NCBI GenBank assembly: GCA_007570785.1
Contig: ML664199.1
Location: forward strand, 21,073,619 to 21,137,618
Reading direction: 5' to 3'
From: Antilocapra americana
Taxonomy: Eukaryota; Chordata; Mammalia; Artiodactyla; Antilocapridae
DNA: 64,000 nucleotides
Part shown: in pieces, positions 22,999 through 34,269 of the stretch
Layout: each line of letters opens with the position of its first letter
Position numbering within the stretch: position 1 is the stretch's first letter
Translations under genes and position numbers: made by a program
Notes under the pieces: model-generated
Databases searched by the model: none
Told to the model about the DNA's origin: nothing
The model's input: only the letters and a program-made list of their open reading frames with translations

Positions 22999-24904
22999 TT
23001 AAACTATTTTCAAAGTTGAAAACAGTGTTGTTGCATTTGCACATTTTCTTTGCCATCTCTATTAATTTTTGCAAATAATCATTCAATCCCATTGCACAAA
23101 AAGGATATTTGTTCTGAGGAAGGGGAGATGAGCTATTAGGTGTTATCTTTATAGGGAAAGAGCAACAAAGATTGAATATTAAATACAAATTATTTTTAAA
23201 ACATTACTCATGAAAGTGAAAGGATGTTCATTAAGGAAAAAAAAATTAAAGTCATATTAACTCATGAAGGTTTGTGGTCTGAGCCTGATATCTTCATATT
23301 CTCCCCAAGGTCATCCCTCTCTCTCTCTCCTCCCCCTTCCTCTGTATCAAACTATTGTGAAGTGTCTTAGAATTTGTGCTCTGAAAGTTACTGAAGAAAA
23401 GTTTTCTTTTTGTGGCAAGTAGTCATCATATCAAGTAGCACCAGTGGTTTTTAGAGAGAAGACTCAGGGAATCTCACCTAGATATAAACAATGGAGAATA
23501 TCAATGTGTTGTATAAGAATACAAGATATCATGGTATTTATGTTGGAGTGCAAGAGGAATCTGATTATGTTTTGAAAAGACACCTGAAAGTTTGTTGGTT
23601 TCTCAATAATATACAGTTTTCTTTTTTATTTCACAACTTACACAGATGTAAATTTAGAGTTGGTTGCTTGCAGTCAGCAGGGATATTTCCCATTGGATGA
23701 GAAATGGAAGTTAATGATTGGCTAAGCTGTGACACTCTGATGGGGTTTGGAATGGAAAGGCTGAGTTGCTGGTAGGTTACTATTCATATAATAAGAGAGT
23801 ATTCTGGTTTTTTTTTTTTCCCCCACATCCATGCCAGTGAAGGCTTCTTTGTATCTCCCATGCAGACTACTGTGGTCAAATTATAAACTACCCCCATCAA
23901 TGCCATATAGACTTTTTATTCTTTGAACAATCAAGGCCAAGAAGCCCAGAATTCGCATCTAGGTGGCCTCCGTGTGTGTCCTGGTTACTTTTCCTGTGCA
24001 CTGATTGTTTTATGGGTGAGACCGGGTAAAGTTGCTGTCACTTATCTGTTAGCAGCGTGAGTCATCCTTCCTTTAAGAGAGAGGAAGACAGTGGCAGCTT
24101 GAAATCTTGGGTCAGATTTCCTAGCAGCAGAGCCCAAGACCAGGATGCACTGAAGAGGAGAAAGGAGTGAGGAAGCGGGACAGGGCATGTGGCTTCAGCT
24201 AGAGGGTAGCTTCAACTTACCCCGCAAAGTTGATGTCCCTCACTTCAAAGGAGCTGGCTTTTGTACCCCCATGTCAGTCAGTCCTTGTTTGGGTTGGAAG
24301 GGAGGAGGTTCGAACCTCTCTGGTAAAGTGGATCCTGAAGCCTGACGACAATTCTGCCCAAAAGAGGGCAACTGAGGATCTTGAGCAGCTGATACTCCCA
24401 GCAGTTGGGGGAGGGCTGCCCCCGGAGGACAGGGGTCTGGGTGGAATAACAAAAGCATCCATCTTTTGCTTTTTGTCTCTTACCTTTCCAATTCCTGCTT
24501 TACTCTGCGTTCACTGTGCTAGTATTCTCTTCAGAAACCATCTAAGACTCCTCGCTGCCCAGAGAACACACTTCCAATTTTCTATTGTTCCCATCTCTTT
24601 TATTTCCATTCTTTGTCTCATGGCTCTTGCTACTCTGTCTAGAAAAAAACCCCCCCGTGTCCTGCACATGTTTCATGAATCCTTCCTTTCCTCTCTACCT
24701 GGTATGCTTCCTTGCTCATCTCATCTCCAGTGCTTTCTTACTTATACCTAGAATTTAGAGTCAGCAGAACTGTAGAGTCCCCATTCGAATACATTTTTCT
24801 TTGGGTGAGTTATTTCGCATCTTTGACTCTTCACCTCTACATGGGGCTTTTTGGTTCCTAAATTGTGTGATTTTGCATTTTAAAGCTTTATAGTGCATTT
24901 GTGC
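22999..24904. other. Single-copy stretch, possibly with old L2 sequence at its end
   Basis: No confident gene. A plus-strand frame of 173 codons (24230-24751) has no domain, signal or splice context that I can defend. Its second half has L2-like wording (for example 'ctctacctggtatgcttcc'), fitting the L2 piece at 25105. Simple CT run at 23316-23335. Confidence 0.4.
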
Positions 24905-25100
24905 TCAGTTGTTCAGTCGTGTCCAGCTCTTTGCAATGCCGTGGGCTGTGACCCACCAGGCTCCTGTGTCCATTTTCCAGGCAAGAATGCTGGAGTAAGT
25001 TGCCTTTTCCTTTCCCAGGGGGGTCTTTCAACCCAGGATCAAACCCACGTCTCCTGAATTGGTGGGCAGATTCTTTATCACTATGCTGCCTGGGAAGCCC
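24905..25100 (-). mobile_element. Bov-tA SINE
   Basis: A minus-strand copy from 'cagttgttcagtcgtgtcc' to 'gctgcctgggaagcccc'. It appears to split an L2 element whose 3' part follows. Confidence 0.93.
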
Positions 25101-25104
25101 CTCT

Positions 25105-25345
25105 TACTCAATTGCCCATTGTATCCACTTAATAAAGGAATCTACCCATAAAGACTACTGTGTTCCCTCTGTTTTATGAACTTTCTTGTATTTATTGTGT
25201 CAACTATTTGGTATTTATCATAACTACACTTGAATTATGATGCAACATTACCTTTGACCCACCGTCTTCTTTACTAGCCTGTAAGCTTTCCAAAGGCAGG
25301 TACCATTGCTTGACCATCCTCTCCAATGGCTGACACAGGGAGTTC
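25105..25345 (+). mobile_element. L2 LINE 3' fragment
   Basis: 'ttccctctgttttatgaac', 'tatttattgtgtcaac', 'ctagcctgtaagctttccaaaggcagg' and 'caatggctgacacagg' track the L2 3' end in order. Degraded and non-coding. Confidence 0.55.
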
Positions 25346-28300
25346 CCTGGAGGTTTGTAAATTAGCATGCTTGATAAGGACAACTTGTAGCTGGACCACA
25401 AAAGTGTAGAAAGCAAGAGAGTTTTAAGCCTGTATGATTACAGTTGAAAAATCCAAGTAAGTTTAGGTCTGTAGTTCAAACAGAAACTTAGAAGCTGATT
25501 GTGATATATAATGAATAGTGATGAAAAGCTCACCAAGAAATGGAACTTTTATGGATGCAAGGGACCTCTAATCCAACTATGTGTAAGAAGTGAATGGTTC
25601 TAATAACTGATATATTAGGCAAGAAGTTCCAAAAAAGTAATCTCCCAAATACTTGCTCTGTTCACATTAATCAAATTACGGCCAAACAAAATATGCTTTT
25701 AAAAACATTTTCAATTTCCTTAGAATCTTTCTTTGAGTTAGTATTGCTTGCTCTCCTTTCAAAACTGGAATATTTAGTTAAGATATCTGATTGAAACTAT
25801 ATGCCAAAATGATTGGAATCAGTAGGCTAATTATAAAAGGCGGCGGTGTTAGGAATTATTATTTATTCTGTTCTTGGTGGCTAGAGTTTATTGTTTTTTA
25901 AGTGTATTCCATCATGCCCTAAGGATTTTTATAGACAACACTTCTTAGCAAGTCTGACTTTCATGATCTCATTCCATGCACTGAGCTTGTACAAGTGTCT
26001 ATTGAATACCAGCCAAAATGATCCACTTTTTATCACAAGATGGAAAACTTCATTCAATATGGCTCTGTCTTAAAATATCTGTTTCCTGCTACTGGTAAAG
26101 TACCAATGACACATGGGGTAGTAAGCATTCATTGAACACTTTAAGGTAAGTAGTTCAAGACTTTAAAAATCTGAAACTTGGGATGGTGCTGAAAAAAATA
26201 CAAGTGGACCATATCACAGTAAACTAAACTTACTCATTTTTCTCCTTTACCTCACACCATAGCTCTAAATACAGAGATGGGGAGAAAAAGAAATTGTGAG
26301 CCCTAGAGGAATGTCTAATTAGCCTGACTATTCCTACTATAGTTGACAATTTATCTCCTTTTAAAACAATCCATGGTTTATGTGTGTTTCTCAGCTGAAA
26401 CTTGGAGATGAGAAATGATAGAATATTTGGAATGTCATACACAGAGAGCATCGCTGTCAAACACATTATTGAAGCTGGGAAAAAAATGAAATTGAAACAA
26501 AGAACACCTGCTACTTTAACTCATTTTAAAAAAACATAATGCTCTTTACTTGCTGACTGGAAATATTGTATTTTCAGAGAAGAGAAAGTGCTAATCTAAA
26601 TGGGAAAAAAATATAATGATTCACTATGCAATGAAATGAAATCAGAAATATTTTATATTGAGTATTTCAGTTTGTGGAAGGTTAGGTAGTTTGTATAAAA
26701 ATGGTTTTACTCATCAGGTGGTGAATATTTCTCACAAGTTGCAGTAAAGAGAATAAAATCGGCTTGTCACTAAAGATTTTTTTTTATTGACATCTTTAGC
26801 TTGTCTTCATGCCAGTAATTAAATCGCTAATTATGTGTTTCTGTTACTGTGGTCATGCTTTTATTGCATAATTGCTTCAAGTTTTGCTCAAATCACTAAC
26901 AATATTTATTTAACCTTTTTGTGCATTAGATAAATTTTAATATATAAAAGCTTTGGAACGAGTTCATTGACTCTGTTTTGATTAGCAAAATCAAAGGAAT
27001 TCTAACCTTCCTTATAGTTACATGGGTTGGGTCACATTTTCAATGAGTTGCTGATAATTATTAATTCAAGCAGTAGCAATCACTGAAAGACCAACTTGAA
27101 ATAGAAGAGAAAAAAATACAAAGAAAACTTTTGAAAAACCCAATGTCCATTCCAGAGAAATAAAATGATCTTTCTTATAGTAATCAGAAATATAAAATTA
27201 ATAATTTGATTCTTCATATGTGCCTGGAGTTTTACAACAAATATTTGATTAAATTGTGGCTAATTCAGTTACTGAACTTCCCTTCTCCTTTTGAATGTAG
27301 GCATCATTTTTGTCAGTGTTTCAATGTATTCATAATTTTTCCCATTTGTTTGTTTTATGCAAACCATAAGAGACATTTTTCTCAGTGAAGATTGCCTCTT
27401 TATTTTATTTTGAAATATTTGTATATTTATTTCATTAAATGAGATAATGCTTTTTCTTATTAACATAATTTCCAGTACATTAAACATATTTCTCCACAGA
27501 CAGAAGAAAGGAATCAAATTAAATGACAGCTAAATCACTTGCAGCAATTTCAACTGTTAAAAGAAATAAGTGTCTCTGTTTTCTTTGTGATCACAAGATG
27601 TGCTGTAAAGGGAAATGAAATACTAAAGAAAGAAGGGAAAACATAAAGAAATAATGACTGACTTATTGCAGTAATACCACTGAGAGAAGAAAATTTCACT
27701 ACAAATAAAAGGAAAAATAATATAATGGATTTGAAAGTTACCAAAATTCATTTCTTATTAATGAGTTCAGTGGAAGCCTAATACTAAGTAAACTGATGAA
27801 AAAAAAATCAATGCAATAAACTATGAATGATGAAAGTTGAAATAAATACTTTGCGTATAGAGGACCATTATTCTAAATGTCTTTAATTTTTTAATAATTC
27901 ATATCCTTATGTTTATAAAAAAGGAGGAGTTATTGCTTGGTGGACTCAAAAGCCATGTACAAAGCATCTACCAGTATCTTATATTTAGTGATAAGTCCAA
28001 ATGATATTGGTGACCTTATGGTTTTAGTCTCATGTCCTGACTTTGACAGAAGTGCATTAGGAGTGGTGAACCTGACTTTTAAAAAATGGTGCTGATTAAC
28101 AATGCTGATACATTTATGCAGCATACTTTCTCCATCAGGGATAAACTGCTTTCCAAAAAGACAATTTTTGAGATACTTAATTCACAAACATACGGTACAG
28201 TATGCTTGTAAATATGTTGGGAAACAGCAATGACACTTTGAAAAAATTCATTCTTGCCCCTCACATAACAAAATGCATGCATATGTTTGTCTTGTCTTTA

Positions 28301-28552
28301 TGTATGTGACTTTATACTGACCAATTTGTTGATGTGTTCAAATCAGAGCGTACAGGTTACCTGGATCTGTGTGTTTGCAAGTGAGATTATCCATTTGTTT
28401 TTTCACAGTTCACACATCATTAAAAAAAATAACTAGTTACTGTGATCAAGTCAATCAGAAATCAGTCAATTCAGTATGGGGGAGGGGAGAAAAATCACTG
28501 GAGCTACTTATGAATTGATTTTGACTGAATTAGCCTTCTCATACAGTTGATC
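25346..28552. other. Repeat-poor AT-rich block
   Basis: About 3.2 kb with no repeat I can identify. All open frames are below 90 codons and AT-biased without motifs. It is one of four repeat-poor blocks in the window and a candidate for constrained non-coding DNA. Confidence 0.5.
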
Positions 28553-28775
28553 TTAAAGCCTTCTCTCTTCTCGTTGTCGTGTCCTCCAGTCAGTTTGCAC
28601 CTTGATCCCTCCTTCCCTCACTTCCTTTTTGGGCCTCCCCTCTGTCTTCCTTATGCCTTTCCCTTTTCTTCTTCCCTCAGACATGCTGAGAAGCCTCTCC
28701 ACCTGCCCCCTGCCCTCTGTTCCCTCCCACCACACACAAAGCTTCCCCTGTCCCACTGGTGGGGTGGGAGTGGGG
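28553..28775. repeat. Pyrimidine-rich, GC-rich tract
   Basis: The plus strand is dominated by C and T (cct, ttc, ccc blocks), locally much richer in GC than its surroundings, ending in a G-rich run near 28756-28776. Overlapping frames in all phases are a composition effect. Confidence 0.7.
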
Positions 28776-29022
28776 GGAAAATACAGATTCTAAGGCTAGT
28801 TTTTTTTTGTTTTTGAATTACAGAGATTTGGAACTATTGCTTTGCTGAAAACATCTGACTGACGGTCTAGAACGTGACTCCAGGTAATGTGATTTTTCCA
28901 CTCCTAGAGACCTCTTCTTCCCAAAGGTTCTTGGGTCTCTCTGCTTAGTATACACTTTCCAACCATCCCTGGGATGGTTTTCTTCTCAGCCTTGCATCCT
29001 TGTGAAGGTGTAGCATCCTTAT

Positions 29023-29171
29023 GCTAGTTAGAAGCTGGTGCTTAGTCTCTGTAGCTGTGAATGCGTTTGTGAGTCCAGTTCTATATACATACATGCATAT
29101 ATACACACCAACAAATTAAAATTGAATCTGGGAAAACACCCTTCTCCTCAGAGTCGTATCAAGCAGTGTGG
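29023..29171 (+). repeat. Local direct duplication, copy A
   Basis: About 149 bp beginning 'gaagctggtgcttagtctct' after a short weaker lead-in and ending 'gtatcaagcagtgtg'. It is about 90% identical by eye to copy B at 30228-30378 in the same orientation, with about 15 substitutions and two 2-bp indels. No known repeat family recognised. Confidence 0.9.
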
Positions 29172-30227
29172 AGCTGCAGAGCCAGCGGTCTTCTAAGGGA
29201 TAGGGGAGGGCTGACATAGGAACGGGGCTCTGTGGATGTTCAGGAATCCTTTTGTGTGCCTACTTTGGAAATACTTCTTCTTATCTTTCATTTAGAATGC
29301 AGGGGAAAAGGCAAAAGTGCAGGCCACATGCATGAGATTTTGAATTATGCATTAAGCTGATAATGCCCCAGAATGCAAGCTTATGTCAATAAATAGCTAG
29401 GCTGGTGGGAGGAAGGAGGTCACTTCACCTGTGCTGAGGGTACCACATAGGAAGAGCTCTACAGGAGGCCTGGGCAAAGGGTGAAAGGAAGGTCACGTGC
29501 TTTTAGCTTGCTTTGATGAAGAAGCAAGAAGAGTACGTTAATATTGAAATTATTGTTTAATGCTTATTTACTTTTAAATTGGTTTAGCCAGGATAACAAG
29601 ACTGTTTCCAGCATGGGCCCTATGTGTGCATGTATACATTTGTGGCAGGGTTAGCTCTTCTGTGGAATCTTACGTAAAGAGATTCTATGTAGGGAAGAAA
29701 TTCATTTGGATGCTTTAATGGAACTGATACGCTCTTTAAAAAGGCAAGATTTTTCAAGGTGAAATTTGGCAAAATACATAATAAAACACTCAGGGTTTTG
29801 TTTCAGCGGATATCCCTTCCTGATTAATATGTAGCCTAAAAGCAAAAGTTAAGCTAGTGGAAGAAGCAGAAGGATTAAAAGAATGCTGTAAATTACTCTC
29901 TGACCCATGATGCAGCACTTCCCAATGCTGATGGAGATGAATTCATTCATCTTTGCATTGCTCCTTGTGCTTTAGCAAAATGCATCCATAGATATGACCA
30001 TTTTCACTATGAGAAATTAGTACATGTGGTGCATATACACAGACACACACATGGTTTTTTTTTAAAAAAAAATATTTATCTTTATCTCCCAAGTGTCTGG
30101 GAGTAGGGACCTTAGGATATGAACAACTGAACCTTTGCCTTTTTCCTCACCAAAAAAGAGAGAAGAAATTACATGTGAATTTCATCATTTTCCTACTTTT
30201 AAACAGTAATTTGCAGCCCCGGGTTCT
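29172..30227. other. Single-copy stretch between the two duplicate copies
   Basis: About 1.06 kb without recognisable repeats or coding frames; it does not resemble the interior of an LTR element. Confidence 0.5.
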
Positions 30228-30378
30228 GCTAATCAGAAGCTGGTGCTTCGTCTCTGTAGCTGTGAATCCGTTTGTAGGGCCAGTTCTATATGCACACAGG
30301 CATATATACACACACCAACGAATTAAAAACGGATCTGGGAAAACACCCTTCTCCTCAGAGAGTCATATCAAGCAGTGT
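30228..30378 (+). repeat. Local direct duplication, copy B
   Basis: This is the partner of 29023-29171, offset by about 1.2 kb. The match includes the unusual ordered words 'ctctgtagctgtgaat', 'ccagttctatat', 'catatatacacac' and 'ctgggaaaacacccttctcc'. Confidence 0.9.
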
Positions 30379-31346
30379 TTAAATTAAATAATTTGCAGAG
30401 TGTGGGGAATAAAGCTTTTGTAGCAGTATCTGGAGATTATCTTCCCTTGGGAAATTCTTGCCATTTAGTCCAATCTGGTGCATGCCAATGAGACGCACAG
30501 GCTGCATGCACACAGTGGTAGATAGATTTTATTTTCCATCTAAATTATATTCATTTCTTTGGGTTATCTGCCATTTTGTGTTCCTGTTGAAAAATTAAAA
30601 AAAAAAAAAAAAAAGGAAGACAAACCTCTTGTGAAAGGTTGAGGTCATTAAGATCCAAACAAAAGCCAGGAAAGGTTATTAGTGAGCAGCAATGAGGGGA
30701 GACTGACTTCTCCTGGAGTAAAGCCAGTTTTCCCACAGCTCCTAGGGGAACATGGCTGTGATCCAGAGGAGAACGTTCCAGCACAGGTCAGTATTTGATT
30801 TTGGTCCCAGCACCATTGACTGATGACAAAAAAGGAGACATTGCTGCGATGAGGTAATGTGAGTGGGGAAACCACAAGTAAAAGAAATGAGTTGATTTCT
30901 TGTTACTTATCCTATTCAACCAATATGTAATCTGAACTGGATGCTAAGGAGAAGTTCACCATTTAGAACCTCATACTATGTCGCTAGTTAACTCATTTCT
31001 CTATGGTCAGATATTTCTAGCCTAATCAGCACACCTATCCAACCTATGAAGAAGTAAAACAAAGGATGATGATGGAAATCTTACCAGAAGTGGAGGGAGA
31101 GAGGCAAAAAGGGAGAGAAATATCTGCCTATCTATGTATCTATGTCTGGGAAATTAAAACACCCTGGTGATGAAAATTAGGGTATTTTCAAGCGAAAATA
31201 GTTATTTTCCTCAGGCTTAAGATTGTTTTTGTATCCTTCAGATTTCCCTTAAATTCTTGCAACTTATTAGTAGCCTCTGTAGAAGCCGTGAGTTAAATTT
31301 CCGGTGAATCCTACATTCTAGTCCACTGTTTCTTTGACAAAAATAC
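30379..31346. other. Single-copy stretch with a long A tract
   Basis: A run of about 20 A lies at 30596-30614; no retroposed gene was recognised before it. Otherwise nothing notable. Confidence 0.45.
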
Positions 31347-31979
31347 TGGTGTTAGTTTGCTAGGGCTGCCGTAACAAAATACCACACAAACTGGGTGGCT
31401 TCGACAGTGAAGATTTGTTTTCTCACCAGCTTTGGAGGCTGGAGATCTGAGATCAAGGAGTCGGCAGACTTGCTTTCTTCTGAGGCCCCCTTCCTTGGCT
31501 CTCAGATGGCCGTCTTCTCCCTGGGTCCTCACGTGTTTGTCCCTCTGATTGTGCATGCGTGTGTTACCTTTTTGTGTCTAGATTTCACTTTCCTCAAAGG
31601 ACACCAGACATACTGGATTAGTACTCGGTCCTGTCCAACTCTGGACGACAGGACAACTCTTGACATGGACTATATCCTGCCAGTCTCATCTGTCCTTGGT
31701 TTTTCCAGGTAAGAATACTGGAGTGGGTTGTCATTTCCTACTCCAGGGAATCTTCCTGACTCAGAGACTGAACCTATGTCTTCTGTATCTACTGCATTGG
31801 CAGGTGGATTCTTTACCAATGCGCTACCTGGGCCTCCTGTATTGGATCAGCACCCACCTTCAAGTATTCATTTTCACTTAGTCACTCTTTTAAAGAACTT
31901 ATTTCCAAATATGAGTATATTCTGAAAACTTTAGGACTTAGACATATAAATCTGGGAGCACTCAGTTCATTGTATGACA
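31347..31979 (-). mobile_element. MLT1 (ERVL-MaLR) solo LTR, split by a SINE
   Basis: Minus-strand MLT1 LTR. The left part (31347-31621) reads 'gttagtttgctagggctgcc' to 'aggacaccagacatactgg'. The right part (31851-31979) reads 'cacccacc' through 'tttccaaatatgagtatattctg' to 'cagttcattgtatgaca'. It is an old endogenous-retrovirus-like LTR with no coding sequence. The 105-codon frame over it is not a gene. Confidence 0.85.
31622..31839 (-). mobile_element. Bov-tA SINE nested in MLT1
   Basis: A minus-strand SINE from 'actcggtcctgtccaac' to 'gcgctacctgggcctcc'. It is flanked by an 11-bp direct repeat with two mismatches (tactggattag at 31611-31621, tattggatcag at 31840-31850) that comes from the MLT1 sequence, proving the order of insertion. 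Confidence 0.93.
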
Positions 31980-32261
31980 ACTAGACTCCCAGAACATTTG
32001 ATATTTAAATGAACATTTTTTCATTTATTTCTGTGAGCTTCTTTAGAGATTAGTTTCCCCAACCTTCATTGTCTTCTACATTTTTATTATTACTGATTGA
32101 AAGTAATTTATTGCAACTAACATAAGGGGTTGTATTTTGTTGTTTTAAGAAGTGAGGGCTGGAGAGAGAGAAAAGCTTATTTAAGAAAACAAATCTTGCT
32201 TGAGTTTTTTAAAATGGGAAGTCCTCTCTTTTCCATGCTAGAACAGCAGCAGGGCAGACCT

Positions 32262-32486
32262 GGTGATTAAGAGGGCAGGTTTTTGAGTCTGCTCCACTAC
32301 TGAAGCGACTTAGCAGCAGCAGCCACTACATACGAACTGTGACCGTGGGCCTGGTGCTTGGCCACCCTGTGCTTCCCCCTGGTTTCTCCTCTGTATGTTG
32401 TGGACGATGAATAGATCTGACTCAAAGGATGGGAGGATAACTGAGATATTGCATGTGAAGCGCTTAGCATGTTGCCTGTCTCAGGT
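32262..32486 (+). mobile_element. MIR SINE carrying a 22-bp SINE-tail insertion
   Basis: 'gattaagagggcaggttttt', 'actgtgaccgtgggcctgg', 'tttctcctctgtatgttgtgg' and 'gtgaagcgcttagcatgttgcc' follow the MIR consensus. A 22-bp insert at 32301-32322 interrupts it. Confidence 0.75.
32301..32322 (+). mobile_element. Micro-insertion of a Bov-tA 3' tail
   Basis: Exactly 22 bp matching the extreme 3' end of a Bov-tA subtype ('gcgacttagcagcagcag') sits between two copies of ccactac (32294-32300 and 32323-32329). The repeated heptamer belongs to the MIR target, as expected for a target-site duplication. Confidence 0.7.
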
Positions 32487-32491
32487 TAACT

Positions 32492-32850
32492 ATAGCTATG
32501 AACTGAATACTTTTGTCTTTCCCAAATTCATATGTTGAGGCCCTAACCCCCAATATGATGGTGTTAAGAGGCGGGGCCTTTGGGAGGGAGTTAGGTTTAG
32601 ATTAGATCATAAGAGTTGGACCTTTATGATAGGATTAGTGTCCTTAAGAGAAGGAGTGTCACAGAGGAAAGGCCACGTGAAGACATAAGCTAGAAAGTGG
32701 CACTTAACAATTCAGAAATTGGGTCCTCACTAGACACTGAATCTGCCTGGACTTTGATCTCTGACTTCTAGCCTCCAGAACTATGAGAAATAAATTTCTG
32801 TTTATTAATCCACCCAGTCTATATTTAGTTCCCCTAAGAGACTAAAACAG
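32492..32850 (+). mobile_element. MLT1 (ERVL-MaLR) solo LTR, near full length
   Basis: A plus-strand LTR of 359 bp: 'gctatgaactgaatac', 'ggccctaacccccaatatga', 'ggcggggcctttgggaggga', 'agcctccagaactatgagaa' and the polyadenylation signal AATAAA (32789-32794), ending 'gactaaaacag'. It has opposite orientation to the MLT1 at 31347; they are separate insertions. Confidence 0.88.
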
Positions 32851-32869
32851 TGTTCAATAAATATTTATC

Positions 32870-33044
32870 TAGTAAAGAATCTGCTTGCAATGCAAGAGAC
32901 CTGGGTTCGATCCCTGAGTTGGGAAGATCCCCTAGAGAAGGAAACGGCTACCCATTCCAGTATTCTGGTCTGGAGAATTCCATGAACTATATAGTCCATA
33001 TAATTGTAAAGAGTTGGATATGACTGAGAAATTTTCACTTTCAC
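32870..33044 (+). mobile_element. Bov-tA SINE, slightly 5'-truncated
   Basis: It starts at 'tagtaaagaatctgc' and keeps an intact internal B-box (GGTTCGATCC at 32904-32913) of the RNA polymerase III promoter. It ends 'gttggatatgactgagaa' and is followed by a 'tttcacttt' tail. Confidence 0.94.
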
Positions 33045-33984
33045 TAATAATATTATTTATATATAAATATTTAATATTATATATCTGATAATCATAATAA
33101 CCAAAGATACTTATAAAATGCTACACTGAGCACTGTTACTGAACAAATTTAATACCTTTCTTGAATCTTCTCTGATTACAGGCTTTGATTCTGCTTTTAG
33201 CGGTGGAGCTAGGAGCAATTCTTTATAACAGTTTTTAAGTGGACTTTGATAGACAGTTGGACTCAAAAAGTGTGGATAAAGCACGAGCAGGCTTTAATGT
33301 CACCTCTTGTCCTCCCAAAGATCTTTGGCAGAAAAGGAGAGTAATGAATCAGAAGAAGAATGGAGAAAGGGGACTTGTGTCTTCAACAGCATGAGGCTTC
33401 TCAGGAACCTGGCCTTTTTTCCCCTGGAGAGCCTCTGCTTGTGCAACATGAGTGACACAGACCAGGGCTGTGTCCTCTGGTCTCTCCGTGGGACAAGCCA
33501 CCAGGCCCTCCATCTGTCCATTGGAGACAGTGACTCAGCCTCCCTGTGCGAGAGTTCTAGGCCCATCAGGGGCCCCCAGACATTCATGACTGGGCTGTGT
33601 GACAGACTTTACCCACAAGTCTTTTATAAGTACCTAGTTATGTGCCAGACATGTTCTTTGATTCTGCAAATATGGCCAGCGGCACTCGAAATTCTATACT
33701 GTAATCCATGTGCATCAGCCAGCACTTGGCTCTTACAGCCCTCGGGACTCGACTGCTTTCAAAATTGCATGATGACCAACAAAACCAAAGTACCTATCAT
33801 TTTCAAAGTGGCATTTCCTTAAGAAGCTCTTGGCTTCATGAAGGAAATTGTCCTATGAAAACATTCATCAAGACACAGCCCTTAGTTTTGAGGGAAATTT
33901 GTGAAGTAGAAAGACACTTTGAATTGAATACAAAAACCAGGTGTTTGAGCTATGTAAAAGTAATAATGCTAATGAAACTAACAG
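33045..33984. other. Single-copy stretch with two overlapping open frames
   Basis: An AT-rich run at 33046-33080 leads into unassigned sequence. The 171-codon plus-strand frame (33307-33822) and its partners show no domain and no splice context I can defend. The part at 33620-33680 ('acctagttatgtgccagac') looks like an old MIR/L2 scrap. Confidence 0.4.
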
Positions 33985-34185
33985 AACAGCTGATGTTGAC
34001 TGAGCATTTTCTCTGTGGGTGACACCATGCTAGGCTCTTGTCTGTCTTGTTTTTCTTGTCATTTAATTTTTCCACAATCCTTGAGATATTTTATTATCTC
34101 AAGTTTACGATAAATAATGCAGTCAAAAGGATTGCCAGGATGTAAACCATGGCTCCACTGCAGTCTACGGCTGTAGTTGCTGTAT
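33985..34185 (-). mobile_element. MIR SINE
   Basis: Antisense MIR: 'gactgagcattttctctgtg', 'ccatgctaggctcttgtctg', 'tcatttaatttttccacaatcc' and 'atggctccactgcagtct' in consensus order. Confidence 0.75.
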
Positions 34186-34208
34186 TTGGATGGTATGAAG
34201 AATCATGA

Positions 34209-34229
34209 GGGTTTTTTTTTTTTTTTTTT
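34209..34229. repeat. T tract
   Basis: About 20 T immediately followed by A5. Simple sequence. Confidence 0.95.
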
Positions 34230-34269
34230 AAAAAGCATATTTTCAGATTCTACATAAAAATAAATTTCA

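Noticed and set aside
24230..24751. 173-codon plus-strand open frame
   Set aside because: No domain, no splice sites I could defend; the second half resembles degraded L2. Two other minus-strand frames overlap it.
28547..28816. Overlapping frames rich in Pro, Leu and Ser
   Set aside because: Stop codons are rare because the tract is pyrimidine-rich; no motif.
30591..30616. Long A tract as the tail of a processed pseudogene
   Set aside because: No gene-like sequence or target duplication precedes it.
31395..31712. 105-codon frame
   Set aside because: Lies in an MLT1 LTR and a Bov-tA SINE; LTRs do not encode protein.
33307..33822. 171-codon plus-strand open frame
   Set aside because: No recognisable domain, overlapping frames on both strands, and partly old repeat-like sequence. 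Transcript data could overturn this.
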